DNA of 43,972 nt from Micromonospora inaquosa (GCF_003857055.1 NZ_QGSZ01000199.1:1-43972); one strand, 5' to 3'; shown: positions 8,250 through 17,131, counted from the stretch's first letter. The notes: a model not told the origin generated them from the sequence alone. Numbers and translations: made by a program.

Positions 8250-9284
8250 GTGGCCACCGAGGTGGAGTTCGGGCTGGACAGTTTCGGGGATGTCACGGTC
8301 GACGTGAAGGGCAAGCCGTTGCCCTACGCGCAGGTGATCCGGAACGTCGTCGAGCAGGCGGTCCTCGCGGACCGGCTCGGTGTCGACGCGATCGGCCTCG
8401 GTGAGCACCACCGCGACGACTTCGCGATCTCCGCCCCGGAGATCGTGCTCGCCGCGATCGCCGGCCAGACCGAGCGGATCCGGCTCGGCACCGCGGTGAC
8501 GGTCCTCAGCTCGGACGATCCGGTACGCGTCTTCGAGCGCTTCGCCACCCTCGACGCGGTCTCCCAGGGCCGTGCCGAGATCACGTTGGGTCGGGGCTCG
8601 TTCACCGAGTCGTTCCCGCTGTTCGGTTACGACCTCGGCGACTACGAGAAGCTGTTCGAGGAGAAGCTGGAGCTGATGGCACGGCTGCTGGCGGAGGGCC
8701 CGGTGACCTGGGAGGGCAGCGTACGGGCCCCGCTGAGGCAGCAGGAGGTCTACCCGAAGACGGAATCCGGGCGGATCCGCACCTGGGTCGGCGTCGGCGG
8801 CAGCCCTCAGTCGGTGATCCGGGCCGCCCGGCTCGGTTTCCCGCTGGCCCTGGCGGTGATCGGGGGTGACCCGGCCCGGTTCGCGCCCTACGTCGAGCTG
8901 TACCACCGTGCCCTCGACCAGTTCGGTCAGGAACGCCTTCCGGTCAGCGCGCACGTGCCCGGCTTCGTCGCCGCGACCGACAAGGAGGCGGCCGACCGGC
9001 TGTGGCCGCACGCCCGGAACATGTTGAACCGGATCGGCCGGGAGCGCGGGTGGCCGCCGGCCACCCGGGCCCGGTTCGAAGCCGACATCGCCGAGGGGTC
9101 CTGGCACGTCGGTTCACCGGAGACGGTGGCCCGCAAGGTCGCGGAGACGGTGCGAACTCTCGGTCTGCGGCGCATCGACCTCAAGTACGCCACCGGCACC
9201 ATGGCCCACGAACACCTGATGAGCAGCATCGAGCTGTACGCCACGAAGGTGATCCCCCGGGTTCGGGAGCTGCTGGCCGACTGA
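8250..9284 (+). CDS. LLM class flavin-dependent oxidoreductase (luciferase-like)
   Basis: 344 residues, bacterial luciferase-like TIM-barrel monooxygenase. GTG at 8250 has AGGAGGA at 8238-8244, 5 nt away; an in-frame GTG at 8232 lacks this. Family hallmarks: VLADRLGVDAIGLGEHH with the H-H pair after strand 2, SAPEIVLAAIAGQT, RIRLGTAVTVLSSDDPVRV, GRAEITLGRGSFTESFP and, near the C-terminus, GSPETVARKV and LGLRRIDLKYATG. Members use reduced FMN or F420 to oxidise varied substrates; the specificity cannot be read. Single gene, convergent with the ABC importer operon. A second LLM gene in the window (28971-29963) is of a different subgroup. Confidence 0.9.
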   Translation: MATEVEFGLDSFGDVTVDVKGKPLPYAQVIRNVVEQAVLADRLGVDAIGLGEHHRDDFAISAPEIVLAAIAGQTERIRLGTAVTVLSSDDPVRVFERFATLDAVSQGRAEITLGRGSFTESFPLFGYDLGDYEKLFEEKLELMARLLAEGPVTWEGSVRAPLRQQEVYPKTESGRIRTWVGVGGSPQSVIRAARLGFPLALAVIGGDPARFAPYVELYHRALDQFGQERLPVSAHVPGFVAATDKEAADRLWPHARNMLNRIGRERGWPPATRARFEADIAEGSWHVGSPETVARKVAETVRTLGLRRIDLKYATGTMAHEHLMSSIELYATKVIPRVRELLAD

Positions 9285-9308
9285 GCCCGTCCCCCGCCGG
9301 CCCGCCCG

Positions 9309-9332
9309 CGCTGGCGGCCCAGGCCGCCAGCG
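9309..9332. terminator. Bidirectional terminator between convergent genes
   Basis: Perfect 10-bp stem CGCTGGCGGC / GCCGCCAGCG with a 4-nt loop (CCAG), midway between the plus-strand LLM gene (stop 9284) and the minus-strand ABC ATPase gene (stop 9362). The symmetrical stem can work in both directions; there is no U-tract, as is common in actinobacteria. Confidence 0.75.
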
Positions 9333-9361
9333 GGGCACTCAGGCCACCGGCCCGTGGGCGC

Positions 9362-10423
9362 TCAGGCCGCCGCTTCCTCCTGCAGTGATCCGGCGAAGTG
9401 GCATGCCGCCGCGTGCCCGGCACCCACCTGTAACAGTGGCGGGGTCGTGGTGGCGCACACCTCCTCGGCCTTCCAGCAGCGGCTGCGGAACCGGCAGCCG
9501 GTCGGCGGGTCCATCGGGCCGGGTACGTCGCCGGCCAGCCGGATCCGTGGTTTGGGTGCCGCGCCGCGCACCACCCCGAGGTCGGGCACGGCGGAGAGCA
9601 GCGCCTGGGTGTACGGGTGCGCGGGCGTGCCGTACAGCGGGTCGCGGTCAGCGATCTCGGCGACCCGACCCAGGTACATCACCGCCACCCGGTCGCAGAA
9701 GTGCCGCACCACGCCCAGGTCGTGGGCGATGAAGACGAACGCGATGTTGAACTCCTTGCGCAGGTCTTCGAGGAGGTTCATCACCTGCGCCTGGATCGAC
9801 ACGTCGAGGGCGCTGACCGGTTCGTCGGCGACGATCACCTTGGGCTGGACGGCCAGCGCGCGGGCGATGCCGATGCGCTGCCGTTGGCCGCCGGAGAACT
9901 CGTGCGGGTAGCGGTTGTAGTGCTCGGGGTTGAGCCCCACCACCTCCAGCAACTCCCGGACCCGGTCCAGCTCCTTGCCCTTGGGCACGAGGTTGTGCAC
10001 CCGCAGGGGCGCGCCGATGATGGTGCCCACCGTGTGCCGCGGGTTGAGCGACGAGTACGGGTCCTGGAAGATCAGCTGCAGCTCGCGCCGGTACGGCCGC
10101 AGGTCTTTCTCCTTCAGGTGGGTGATGTCGGTGCCCTGGTAGAGGACCTGCCCACCGGTCGGCTCCAGCAGCCGGGTGATCAGACGCCCGGTGGTGGTCT
10201 TGCCGCAGCCGGATTCACCGACCAGCCCGAGCGTCTCGCCCGCGCGCAGTTGCAGTGACACCCCGTCGACGGCCCGAATCCGGTGGGCGTTGCGGCCGAA
10301 CCATCCGTCGCCACGGGCGGTGAAGTGCATCTGCAGGTCGCGCAGCTCCAGCAGCGGCGTACCGTCCCCGCCCGGCTGGTCGGCCGGAGCGGGGCGGATC
10401 GCCGTGTCGGTGGTGGTGCTCAT
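9362..10423 (-). CDS. Oligopeptide/dipeptide ABC transporter ATP-binding protein (DppF/OppF type)
   Basis: 353 residues. Walker A GESGCGKT (69-76), Q-loop in [13 protein letters not shown], signature FSGGQRQR, Walker B VIVADEP with the D-loop SALD, and an H-loop FIAHD. After the nucleotide-binding domain comes the oligopeptide-family extension [12 protein letters not shown] and a cysteine-rich tail (GCRFRSRC...C...C) found in Opp/Dpp ATPases, where it can bind an Fe-S cluster. It energises peptide import with the DppD-type partner encoded 11 nt upstream. Last gene of the five-gene importer operon on the minus strand. The ATPase call is firm; the transported substrate (di-/oligopeptide, nickel or sugar-like) is inferred only from family. 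Confidence 0.95.
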   Translation of the reverse strand: MSTTTDTAIRPAPADQPGGDGTPLLELRDLQMHFTARGDGWFGRNAHRIRAVDGVSLQLRAGETLGLVGESGCGKTTTGRLITRLLEPTGGQVLYQGTDITHLKEKDLRPYRRELQLIFQDPYSSLNPRHTVGTIIGAPLRVHNLVPKGKELDRVRELLEVVGLNPEHYNRYPHEFSGGQRQRIGIARALAVQPKVIVADEPVSALDVSIQAQVMNLLEDLRKEFNIAFVFIAHDLGVVRHFCDRVAVMYLGRVAEIADRDPLYGTPAHPYTQALLSAVPDLGVVRGAAPKPRIRLAGDVPGPMDPPTGCRFRSRCWKAEEVCATTTPPLLQVGAGHAAACHFAGSLQEEAAA

Positions 10424-10434
10424 CTCGTGCTCCT

Positions 10435-11544
10435 TCAGGGCAGCCGGGGCAGGATGTCGGTCGCGAAGATCCCGGCCGGGTCAGCCAGGTGGCAGCGGGA
10501 GGTCCGGGTGGTGTCCTCGGTGCGGGAGACCAGGTCGGGCAGGTCGACCGAGCAGGCGGCGCCGGGCACCCGGCCGGCGAACTCGCAGCGCGGGTGGAAC
10601 GAGCACCCGCTGGGCAGCGCGAGCAGGCTGGGCGGGGTGCCGGGGATGGGGTGCAGCCGGGCCGGTTCGCCGGAGACCGCCGGGATGCTCTCCAGCAGAC
10701 CCCAGGTGTACGGGTGCAGTGGCTGGCCGAGGATCGACTCGGCCCGGCCGTACTCGACGCCGCGTCCGCCGTACATGACCAGCACGTCGTCGGCGATCTC
10801 GGCGACGACACCGAGGTCATGGGTGATGAAGAGGACCGCCGAGCCGAAGTCCTGCTGCAACTCCATGATCAGGTCGAGGATCTGCGCCTGCACGGTGACG
10901 TCCAGCGCGGTGGTGGGCTCGTCGGCGATGAGCAGCTTGGGGTCGTTGACCAGGGCCATCGCGATCATCGCGCGTTGCCGCATACCGCCGGAGAACTGGT
11001 GCGGGTAGTCGTCCAGGCGGCGGCGCGGGTTGGGGATGCCGACCCGGCCGAGCATGTCGACCGCCCGGTCCCGGGCCACCCGCTTGGACACTCGGTGGTG
11101 CGCCCGGTACGCCTCGATGATCTGGTCACCGACGGTGAAGTACGGGTGCAGCGACGACTGCGGATCCTGGAAGATCATCGCGGCGTTGGCGCCGCGGCGT
11201 TTGCGGAGTTCGGTCGGCGTCATCCCGACGATCTCCTCACCGCCGACCGTGATCGAGCCGGTCATCCGGGTGCTGCGCGGGTCGTGCAGGCCCATGATGG
11301 CCATGCTGGACACGCTCTTGCCGGAGCCGGATTCGCCGACCACCGCGAGGGTGCGGCCCAGCGGCAGGGAGTAGCTGAGCCCCTGGACCGCCCCCACGAG
11401 CCCGTCGGCGGTGGGGAAGCTGACGGTGAGGTCCTTGACCTCCAGGTAGGACTGCCCTTCGGTGCGGTCACCGGCCACCCGGCGGGCGCGCGAGACGGTC
11501 TCGGGCCGTCGGCCCGGGGTCGGCAGCAGCTGCGGTTCGGTCAT
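10435..11544 (-). CDS. Oligopeptide/dipeptide ABC transporter ATP-binding protein (DppD/OppD type)
   Basis: 369 residues. Walker A GESGSGKS (70-77), [17 protein letters not shown]-loop, signature [15 protein letters not shown], Walker [14 protein letters not shown]-loop FITHDLG. The C-terminal oligopeptide extension reads [12 protein letters not shown] followed by a cysteine motif (GCSFHPRC...C...C). The N-terminus has about 30 extra basic residues before the first beta-strand. ATG at 11544 overlaps the stop of the permease gene in an ATGA, so translation is coupled and longer readings upstream run through that gene. Heterodimer partner of the DppF-type ATPase. Confidence 0.95.
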   Translation of the reverse strand: MTEPQLLPTPGRRPETVSRARRVAGDRTEGQSYLEVKDLTVSFPTADGLVGAVQGLSYSLPLGRTLAVVGESGSGKSVSSMAIMGLHDPRSTRMTGSITVGGEEIVGMTPTELRKRRGANAAMIFQDPQSSLHPYFTVGDQIIEAYRAHHRVSKRVARDRAVDMLGRVGIPNPRRRLDDYPHQFSGGMRQRAMIAMALVNDPKLLIADEPTTALDVTVQAQILDLIMELQQDFGSAVLFITHDLGVVAEIADDVLVMYGGRGVEYGRAESILGQPLHPYTWGLLESIPAVSGEPARLHPIPGTPPSLLALPSGCSFHPRCEFAGRVPGAACSVDLPDLVSRTEDTTRTSRCHLADPAGIFATDILPRLP

Positions 11545-12518
11545 CCCAGCCTCACTCGCGGGTCGAGAATCGTGTAGAGGATGTCGACGAGCAGGTTCAT
11601 CACGACCAGCACCACCGAGCCGACCAGCACACCGCCCATCAGCACCGGCAGGTCGTACTGGTTGAACGCGCGCAGGGTGAGCACGCCGAGGCCGGGCAAC
11701 CCGAACATCGCCTCGGTGAAGATCGCACCGGTCAGCTGGAACGCCAGGTCGAGGCCGAAGATGGTGGCGATCGGGGTGATCGCGGCGCGCAGGCCGTGGC
11801 GGTAGACCACCCGCCGCTCGCTGATGCCCTTCGCGCGGGCGGTACGGATGTAGTCCTCGCCCAGCGTTTCGATCATCGACGCGCGGGCGTAGCGGGTGTA
11901 CGAGGCGGAGTTCGCCAGGCCGAGCGTCAGCCACGCGGCCAGCAGCCCGGCCGCCCAGGTGAAGGGGTTCTCCAGCAGCGGGTGGTAGCCGGCGTGCGGC
12001 AGGAACGTCGCGTACAGCGAGACGAGCAGCGCCACCACGAAGTACGGCACGGCGTTGATGCCGAGCGAGGTGCCGACCATGAGCCGGTCCAGGTAGGTGC
12101 CTCGTCTTCGGGCCGCGATGATGCCGGCGAGGATGCCGGCGATCAGGTAGACCACCGCACCGCCGAGGACGATCGACACGGTGACCGGCAACGCCTGCCC
12201 GATCAGCTTGGTCACCGGCTGGCCGAGGGTGTACGAGTAGCCGAGGCAGGGCGCGTCGCACTCGATGGTGAGCCCGCCGGAGTGGTACGTCCGCCCGACC
12301 GCGAGCCCCTTGAGATACTCGCCGACCTGCTGCGCCACGGGCTGGTCGAGGTTGAGGCTGGCGCTGATGTCGGCGTGGCGCTCCGGGGTGCAGCGCTGGC
12401 CGCAGATCGTCCCGGCCGGGTCGGTGGGGGCGACGAAGAACAGGCCGAAGCTGGCGACCAGCGTCACGATGACGACGGAGACCGCGCTGGCGATCCGTCG
12501 CAGGATGTAGATGAGCAC
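11541..12518 (-). CDS. ABC transporter permease (DppB/OppB type)
   Basis: 325 residues, six predicted membrane helices. The N-terminus IYILRRIASAVSVVIVTLVAS is the classic DppB first helix. The large periplasmic loop contains ADISASLNLDQPV, and the cytoplasmic EAA-type loop reads GEDYIRTARAKGISERRVVYR, the contact site for the ATPases. GTG start at 12518 is preceded by AGGAG at 7-nt spacing; a longer in-frame ATG at 12623 lies inside the strong hairpin and gives a non-membrane Pro-rich leader, so it is rejected. Forms the channel with the DppC-type permease encoded at 14461-15483. Confidence 0.93.
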   Translation of the reverse strand: MLIYILRRIASAVSVVIVTLVASFGLFFVAPTDPAGTICGQRCTPERHADISASLNLDQPVAQQVGEYLKGLAVGRTYHSGGLTIECDAPCLGYSYTLGQPVTKLIGQALPVTVSIVLGGAVVYLIAGILAGIIAARRRGTYLDRLMVGTSLGINAVPYFVVALLVSLYATFLPHAGYHPLLENPFTWAAGLLAAWLTLGLANSASYTRYARASMIETLGEDYIRTARAKGISERRVVYRHGLRAAITPIATIFGLDLAFQLTGAIFTEAMFGLPGLGVLTLRAFNQYDLPVLMGGVLVGSVVLVVMNLLVDILYTILDPRVRLG

Positions 12519-12579
12519 CGCCGAGGCTCCTGGTGGCAGCGGGCCAGGGCTGGGAGCCCAAGCCGGAACGGGGAAAGGG

Positions 12580-12623
12580 GTGGACGCCGGCCGGCACGGT
12601 GCCGGAGGCCGGCCGGCGTCCAC
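12580..12623. terminator. Very strong intercistronic hairpin after the binding-protein gene
   Basis: Perfect 16-bp stem GTGGACGCCGGCCGGC / GCCGGCCGGCGTCCAC with a 12-nt loop. On the minus strand it starts 17 nt after the binding-protein stop (12641) and precedes the DppB start (12518). It is followed by CCCCTTTCCCC rather than a U-run. Likely partial terminator and/or 3'-end stabiliser that raises binding-protein mRNA over the membrane-complex genes. Confidence 0.7.
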
Positions 12624-12640
12624 GATGGGGGTGCGGGAGG

Positions 12641-14380
12641 TCAGTTCTTCAGGAACATGTTCAGGTAGAACGGCTCACCCGCGGAGGCGTCGCCCTCGGC
12701 GCCACCGATGTTCGTGCCGATGGCGAAGGCGAGCTTGCCGTAGTAGCGCGGCAGGGCCACGTACATGCCCAGGATCTCCTTGTCCAGCTCGCCCCACTTG
12801 GCGACGGCCTGGTCGGCCGGGAGGTTGCCGATCTCGTCGATCTTGGCGTCCAGCGCCTTGTCGGTGAGCTCGCCCCAGCTGGTGCCGTCGGTGAGGCTGT
12901 GCGACTGGAAGAGCACCGGGAACCAGCTGCCGCCGCTCGGCCAGTCCGAGCACCAGCCCTGCGGCGCCTGGCCCATGTTGACCGGGGCGTCGTAGTCAGC
13001 GATCTTGGAGCGCAGCTCGGCGGTGGTGACACCGATCGGCTTGACGGCGAAGCCGGCCGCCTTGAACGCGTCGACCCGGATCTGGTTGGTCTGCTGCGGG
13101 ACCGGCTTGGTGTTGTCGTAGTACCAGCTGAGCTCGAAGCCCACCTTGCCGGCTGCCTCCAGGTCGGCCTTGGCGGCGGCCGGGTCGCCCTGGCCGACAC
13201 CGCTCAGGCCCGGCAGCGCGTCGTACTTGGTGTAGCCCGGCACGCTCGGCGGCAGGACGGTGCTGGCCGGCTGGGAGTTGAAGCTGTTCAGGCCGCCGGC
13301 CTTGTTGACCTGGTCGTACGGGTACGCCTTGGCGATCGCCTTGCGCACCTCCAGCGGGATCTTGCGGGTGTCCATCTGCACGGAGTAGGTGCAGGGCTGC
13401 TCACCCTGGATCAGCTGGGCCTTCTTGTCCCCGGTCAGCTGCGGGATCAGCGAGGCGTCGACGGGGCCGTAGTTGAGCGCGTTGGCGTCCTCGCCAGCGC
13501 TGTTGAGCACCTGCTGCTGGGTCTTCGGGTCCTCGCCGCCCCACTTGAAGGTGAAGCCGTCCGGGTACTGGTGTCGCACCGCGTCGGTGTTCGGGTCCCA
13601 GTTCGGGTTCTTCTTCAGCTTCAGCTCGGTGCCCGGGGTGTACGTGTCGAACTGGTACGGCCCGGTCGCCAGGGGGTTGTTCTTGTAGTTTTCCTTGGTG
13701 TCCTTGGCCTGCGGGATCGGCGTGAACACCGGGAAGGTCATGTAGAGGGGCAGGTCCGCGAAGGGCCGCGCCAGGTGGATGACCAGCGTGCCCGAGTCCG
13801 GGGTCTCCACGCCGGCGAAGGCGTCGTCGCTGGCGTAGGGACCCTTGTAGGTGTCGCCGCCCTTGAAGGTGGTCAGCTGGTACGTCGGGCCGTTGGCGAA
13901 CACGTCGTGGGCGAACGAACGCTTGATCGCGTACGCCAGGTCCTCGACCTTGACCTCGCTGCCGTCGGCGTACTTGATGCCCGACTGCATCTTGAACGTC
14001 CAGGTCAGCTTGTCCGACGAGACGGTGCCGAGGTCGGTCAGGTCCGGCACGAGCACCGGCTTGCCGTTGCGGATCGCGAACTGGGTCGGGCTGCGGAAGA
14101 TCAGCTTCTCGATCGCCAGCGCGTCGGCGTAGTAGGTGTCGGTCGGGTCGAACGTGTTCGGGGTCACCTGGGAGTAGACCGTGATCACGCCGCCCTTCTT
14201 GGCGCCGGGCACCTCGGCCGCCGGGCCCTTGGCAGTCGGGTCGAGCGCGCTCTGCTGGGTCTCGATGCCCTTGGCGTCACCCCCGCCGTTGCTGCCGTTC
14301 TTCGACGAAGGGCTGCCGCAGCCGGCGACCGCCATGGTGGCGGCCAGTGCGGCGGCGAGACCAACCTTCAGTTGCCTCAC
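12641..14380 (-). CDS. Extracellular substrate-binding lipoprotein, SBP family 5 (peptide importer)
   Basis: 579 residues. GTG start at 14380 with AGGAG 7 nt upstream. Signal peptide of about 20 residues ends in a lipobox (VAGC), so the mature protein is anchored by a lipidated cysteine and captures solute outside the membrane. A Ser/Gly/Asn-rich linker follows. Family 5 features: NTFDPTDTYYADAL near the mature N-terminus, LTWTFKMQSGIKYADGSEV and VKVEDLAYAIKR (the SBP_bac_5 signature region), NPLATGPYQFDTY, and a C-terminal lobe with YYDNTKPVPQQTNQIR. It feeds the DppBCDF-like complex encoded around it. Ligand not deducible. It lies second in the operon, between the two permease genes and flanked by hairpins. 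Confidence 0.95.
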   Translation of the reverse strand: MRQLKVGLAAALAATMAVAGCGSPSSKNGSNGGGDAKGIETQQSALDPTAKGPAAEVPGAKKGGVITVYSQVTPNTFDPTDTYYADALAIEKLIFRSPTQFAIRNGKPVLVPDLTDLGTVSSDKLTWTFKMQSGIKYADGSEVKVEDLAYAIKRSFAHDVFANGPTYQLTTFKGGDTYKGPYASDDAFAGVETPDSGTLVIHLARPFADLPLYMTFPVFTPIPQAKDTKENYKNNPLATGPYQFDTYTPGTELKLKKNPNWDPNTDAVRHQYPDGFTFKWGGEDPKTQQQVLNSAGEDANALNYGPVDASLIPQLTGDKKAQLIQGEQPCTYSVQMDTRKIPLEVRKAIAKAYPYDQVNKAGGLNSFNSQPASTVLPPSVPGYTKYDALPGLSGVGQGDPAAAKADLEAAGKVGFELSWYYDNTKPVPQQTNQIRVDAFKAAGFAVKPIGVTTAELRSKIADYDAPVNMGQAPQGWCSDWPSGGSWFPVLFQSHSLTDGTSWGELTDKALDAKIDEIGNLPADQAVAKWGELDKEILGMYVALPRYYGKLAFAIGTNIGGAEGDASAGEPFYLNMFLKN

Positions 14381-14409
14381 AGACGTGCTCCTGTCTTTTC
14401 TTTCAGTCA

Positions 14410-14435
14410 ACGGACCCCCGGCGTGCAGGGTCCGT
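14410..14435. terminator. Intercistronic hairpin between permease and binding-protein genes
   Basis: Perfect 8-bp stem ACGGACCC / GGGTCCGT with a 10-nt loop, in the 80-nt gap between the DppC-type permease stop (14461) and the binding-protein start (14380). On the minus strand it is followed by TTGACTGAAAGAAAAG. Could be an attenuator or an RNA-processing/stability element. Confidence 0.5.
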
Positions 14436-14460
14436 GGTTCTCCTCCAGCCCGGGGCGTCC

Positions 14461-15483
14461 TCATCGACGGGTCCGGGGATCGAAGGCGTCGCGCACGGCG
14501 TCGCCGAGCAGGCTCAGGGCGAGCACCAGAATCGTGATGCCGAGTACGGGCAGCCACAGGTAGAGCGGGTCGGCCCGGTAGTAGGTGGTCGCGGCGGAGA
14601 TCGTCAGACCCCAGGACGGGGTGGGCTCGATCAGCCCGGCACCGAGCACGGTCAGACCGGCCTCGGCCACCACGTAGCCGGGCAGGGCCAGTGACACGGA
14701 GACGACGATCGGCGCGACCAGGTTTGGCAGCAGCTCCTTGAAGAGCACCTGCCGGGTCGGGATGCCGAGCACCTTGGCCGCCGCGACGAACTCACGCTCG
14801 CGCAGTGACAGCACCTGCCCCCGCACCAGCCGGGCGAGGCTCGCCCAGCCGAAGAACGACAGCACGCAGATCAGCGAGATGAAGCGGATCTGGGCGACGT
14901 CCTCGGCCCCGGCACCGTCGGCGCCGCCGAAGATCGCGACCAGGACTGCGGAGCTCGCGATCGCGAACAGCAGATACGGCAGGCTGAGCACCAGGTCGAT
15001 CAGCCAGGAGAGCACCCGGTCGACCCAGCCGCCGGTGAAGCCGGCGACCAGACCCACCACCACGCCGATGATCGTGGTGATGGTGGTGACCGCGACCGCG
15101 ACGATGAGCGACGGGCGGGCGCCGTACACCCAGCGGGCGAAGAGGTCGCGGCCCAGCCGGGGCTCCACCCCGAACCAGTGTTCGCCGGTCGGCCCGACCA
15201 TCGGGAAGCCGAACTCGTCGATCAGGTCCTGGTGCAGGTCGGTCGCGTTCTGTCCCTCCAACCTGGCGAGCAGCGGCGCGAAGATCGCGATCAGGACGTA
15301 GGCCACGCAGATCGCGGCGCAGATCATCGCGATCCGGTCGCGGCGTAGCCGGGCCAGGGCGATCCGGGTCGGCGACTTGCTGACCGTCCGGACCGGGGCG
15401 GCGGTCGACGACACGCTCCGCACCTGTCCGTCGTCCGGATCTCCGGCGCGGAGCACCTGGGGCTCCGTGACCATCGGCTCCAC
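14461..15483 (-). CDS. ABC transporter permease (DppC/OppC type)
   Basis: 340 residues with an extended soluble N-terminus (about 1-45), then six helices. DppC hallmarks: a first helix ALARLRRDRIAMICAAICVAY, the periplasmic GEHWFGVEPRLGRDLFARWVYGAR loop region and the EAA-type loop REFVAAAKVLGIPTRQVLFK. GTG at 15483 is chosen because AGGAGG lies 9 nt upstream on the minus strand; an ATG at 15474 and a longer ATG at 15525 are alternatives. First gene of the importer operon, which is unusual because the binding-protein gene normally leads. Confidence 0.92.
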   Translation of the reverse strand: MEPMVTEPQVLRAGDPDDGQVRSVSSTAAPVRTVSKSPTRIALARLRRDRIAMICAAICVAYVLIAIFAPLLARLEGQNATDLHQDLIDEFGFPMVGPTGEHWFGVEPRLGRDLFARWVYGARPSLIVAVAVTTITTIIGVVVGLVAGFTGGWVDRVLSWLIDLVLSLPYLLFAIASSAVLVAIFGGADGAGAEDVAQIRFISLICVLSFFGWASLARLVRGQVLSLREREFVAAAKVLGIPTRQVLFKELLPNLVAPIVVSVSLALPGYVVAEAGLTVLGAGLIEPTPSWGLTISAATTYYRADPLYLWLPVLGITILVLALSLLGDAVRDAFDPRTRR

Positions 15484-15520
15484 GCGGGACGACCTCCTCA
15501 TCGTGCTGACACATGACACC

Positions 15521-15546
15521 GCCACCCGGACGGTTGTCCGGATGGC
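15521..15546. promoter_or_regulatory. Imperfect 11-bp hairpin in the leader of the importer operon
   Basis: GCCACCCGGAC / GTCCGGATGGC with a GGTT loop and one wobble position, about 38 nt upstream of the first gene of the minus-strand importer operon. It may be an operator or a 5'-UTR structure. Confidence 0.35.
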
Positions 15547-16070
15547 GGCTTCCAGTGCCGGAACGTTAGCTGGGCAAATGATTTCATCGTGAGTCGGTTG
15601 TGCAACAGGCTTGTATCCTGAACGACCGTTTATTCAGTCATTCGGACAGCCAGGTATCGATTTATGCCACAAGCGCGACCGGCGCCCGGGCGATCACGGG
15701 CAGTGACGGACGTGACTCAGCCCACCTCGTTGCTGCAGGCAACCATCGATGTATTAGCAGCTCAATGCGTCGATGCGACGGCCCATCTCGGCACACAGCG
15801 CCGGCGAGGGCACCGCACTTGACCACCCGAAGTAACGGCCTTCAATGGCGCGGAAACGCCGAGCCCCACCGGTTTGATCTAGGTAAACCACGACGAAACA
15901 AATGCCCTTGAGTCTCATTTTGGATAGACGTCAGCGGATGCTAAAGGGAGATCGGGTGGTGGTGACGGCGGGCGGGGCGTGGTCGCAGCTCCAGCGGCCG
16001 GGAGGGTAGCTCCCGAGGGCCCGAGAGCGGCGTAAAGGTGATCTGCCGGCAGGCCGGGAGCCCCGCGACG
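15547..16070. other. Roughly 500-nt intergenic region of lower GC content
   Basis: Between the divergent importer operon and the SEC-C gene. It is clearly less GC-rich than the flanks, especially 15575-15680 and 15850-15960, and codon use in its short open frames (15600-15911 plus; 15754-15918 minus) does not show the GC3 bias of local genes. A short inverted repeat GGTTT-N9-AAACC lies at about 15868-15886. I see no convincing -35/-10 pair for the importer operon and no tRNA or riboswitch. Confidence 0.5.
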
Positions 16071-16076
16071 TACCGT
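16071..16076 (+). promoter_or_regulatory. -10 box (TACCGT) for a leaderless SEC-C transcript
   Basis: TACCGT fits TANNNT and ends 6 nt before the GTG at 16083, which lacks a Shine-Dalgarno. The geometry supports both a leaderless mRNA and the choice of 16083 as start. Confidence 0.45.
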
Positions 16077-16082
16077 GAGATC

Positions 16083-17129
16083 GTGCCGACGAAAGACGTA
16101 CTCACCAAGGCTCACCTCGCTGAACTTCGCCGCTCGGCGCTCGGAACGGCCAACCCGCTCGGCGTCGCCGCTGATCTCGCCGAGGCGGCGCAGCAGGGCC
16201 GACTGGAGGATCCCGACGACGCCGGGGACGCCCTGACCCTGGCCGCCGAGATCGCCGAGATCCGGGCGAGACCAGATGCCGCCCTGCGCTACGCGGAACA
16301 GGCCCTGGCGGCGTATCCGTCCGAGGACGACCCCCGGGCCGGTTTCGCCCGGGCACTGCGGGCCCGGGCACTGTTCCGCTCCGGCGGTCGGGACGACGAG
16401 GCGATGGCGGAGCTGACAGCGCTACGCCCGCTGCTGTCCGTGCAGCCCGACGCCCCCGCCTACGTGAGCGCGGCGCTGGACGCCGGTGGTCGTTCGACGA
16501 CCGCCGAGACCTGGCTGAGCGAGGCGGTCGACACCCTGCTCGGCGAGCGCGCCGCCGCCGGGGCGCGCCCGCAGGCCATCACCGCGACCGACCCCGTGGT
16601 GGAGCTCGGCCCGCCGGACGCGCCCGGGGTCCTCTTCTTCCTGCTGCAACAACGGCACCGGGTACGCCGCAATCTCAATCTGCCGCACGACCGGCAGGAC
16701 GATCTGGCGGACCGGCTGGAAAATCAGCTCGTCCGCCGGGCCGGAGAGCGCCGGGGCGCCGGGTCGGATCTGCTCTTCTGGCCACGGGCCGAATTCGATC
16801 GTCTGCTCTCCGAGCACCCGACGCTCGCCGAGGTGTACGGGCCGGACTGGGACGCGCACCGGGCCCGACTGGAGAAGGAGCTGGTACGGCTGACAGGTGC
16901 CGGTCAGGCCGGGCTGGGCGTGTTCGGCGCCACCGTGGCCGGGCTGCACGCCTTCGCCGGTCGAGGGGACGGCGACCCGACCGATGCCGCGATCCGGGCG
17001 GGCTACGCGGCCGAGGTGTCGGCTCGCCCCAGCGCCCGGATCGCCTGGCCACCGGAGCGCAACGACGCCTGCTGGTGCGGCTCGGGCCTCAAGTACAAGA
17101 AGGACTGCCTCCCGCGTTCCCGCAGCTGA
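16083..17129 (+). CDS. SEC-C metal-binding motif protein with TPR-like helices
   Basis: 348 residues. The N-terminal part (about 1-130) is all-helical with TPR-like pairs (DALTLAAEIAEIRARPDAALRYAEQALAAYP). A middle region contains VLFFLLQQRHRVRRNLNLP and EFDRLLSEHPTLAEVYGPDW. The extreme C-terminus is a SEC-C motif, CWCGSGLKYKKDC, which in SecA and many stand-alone proteins coordinates zinc. The last cysteine pair is CxC...DC rather than the commoner CxC...CC, so one ligand is replaced or shifted. GTG at 16083 is preferred over the GTG at 16038 because of the TANNNT box 6 nt upstream. Function of stand-alone SEC-C/TPR proteins is unknown. Confidence 0.82.
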   Translation: MPTKDVLTKAHLAELRRSALGTANPLGVAADLAEAAQQGRLEDPDDAGDALTLAAEIAEIRARPDAALRYAEQALAAYPSEDDPRAGFARALRARALFRSGGRDDEAMAELTALRPLLSVQPDAPAYVSAALDAGGRSTTAETWLSEAVDTLLGERAAAGARPQAITATDPVVELGPPDAPGVLFFLLQQRHRVRRNLNLPHDRQDDLADRLENQLVRRAGERRGAGSDLLFWPRAEFDRLLSEHPTLAEVYGPDWDAHRARLEKELVRLTGAGQAGLGVFGATVAGLHAFAGRGDGDPTDAAIRAGYAAEVSARPSARIAWPPERNDACWCGSGLKYKKDCLPRSRS

Positions 17130-17131
17130 GC

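Noticed and set aside
12516..12623. Longer start of the DppB-type permease at ATG 12623
   Set aside because: Lies within the 16-bp hairpin and adds a Pro-rich non-membrane leader; GTG 12518 has AGGAG at ideal spacing.
12533..14563. 676-codon plus-strand frame opposite the binding-protein gene
   Set aside because: Mirror frame of a gene with clear signal peptide and SBP family 5 motifs.
15600..15911. 103-codon plus-strand frame in the intergenic region
   Set aside because: No ribosome site, no GC3 bias, no recognisable motif.
15754..15918. 54-codon minus-strand frame (starts MRLKGICFVVVYLD)
   Set aside because: No Shine-Dalgarno, AT-rich codons unlike local genes, no known family.
16038..17129. 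Longer start of the SEC-C gene at GTG 16038
   Set aside because: The extra 15 residues would overlap the TACCGT promoter box, and the added sequence shows no coding bias.
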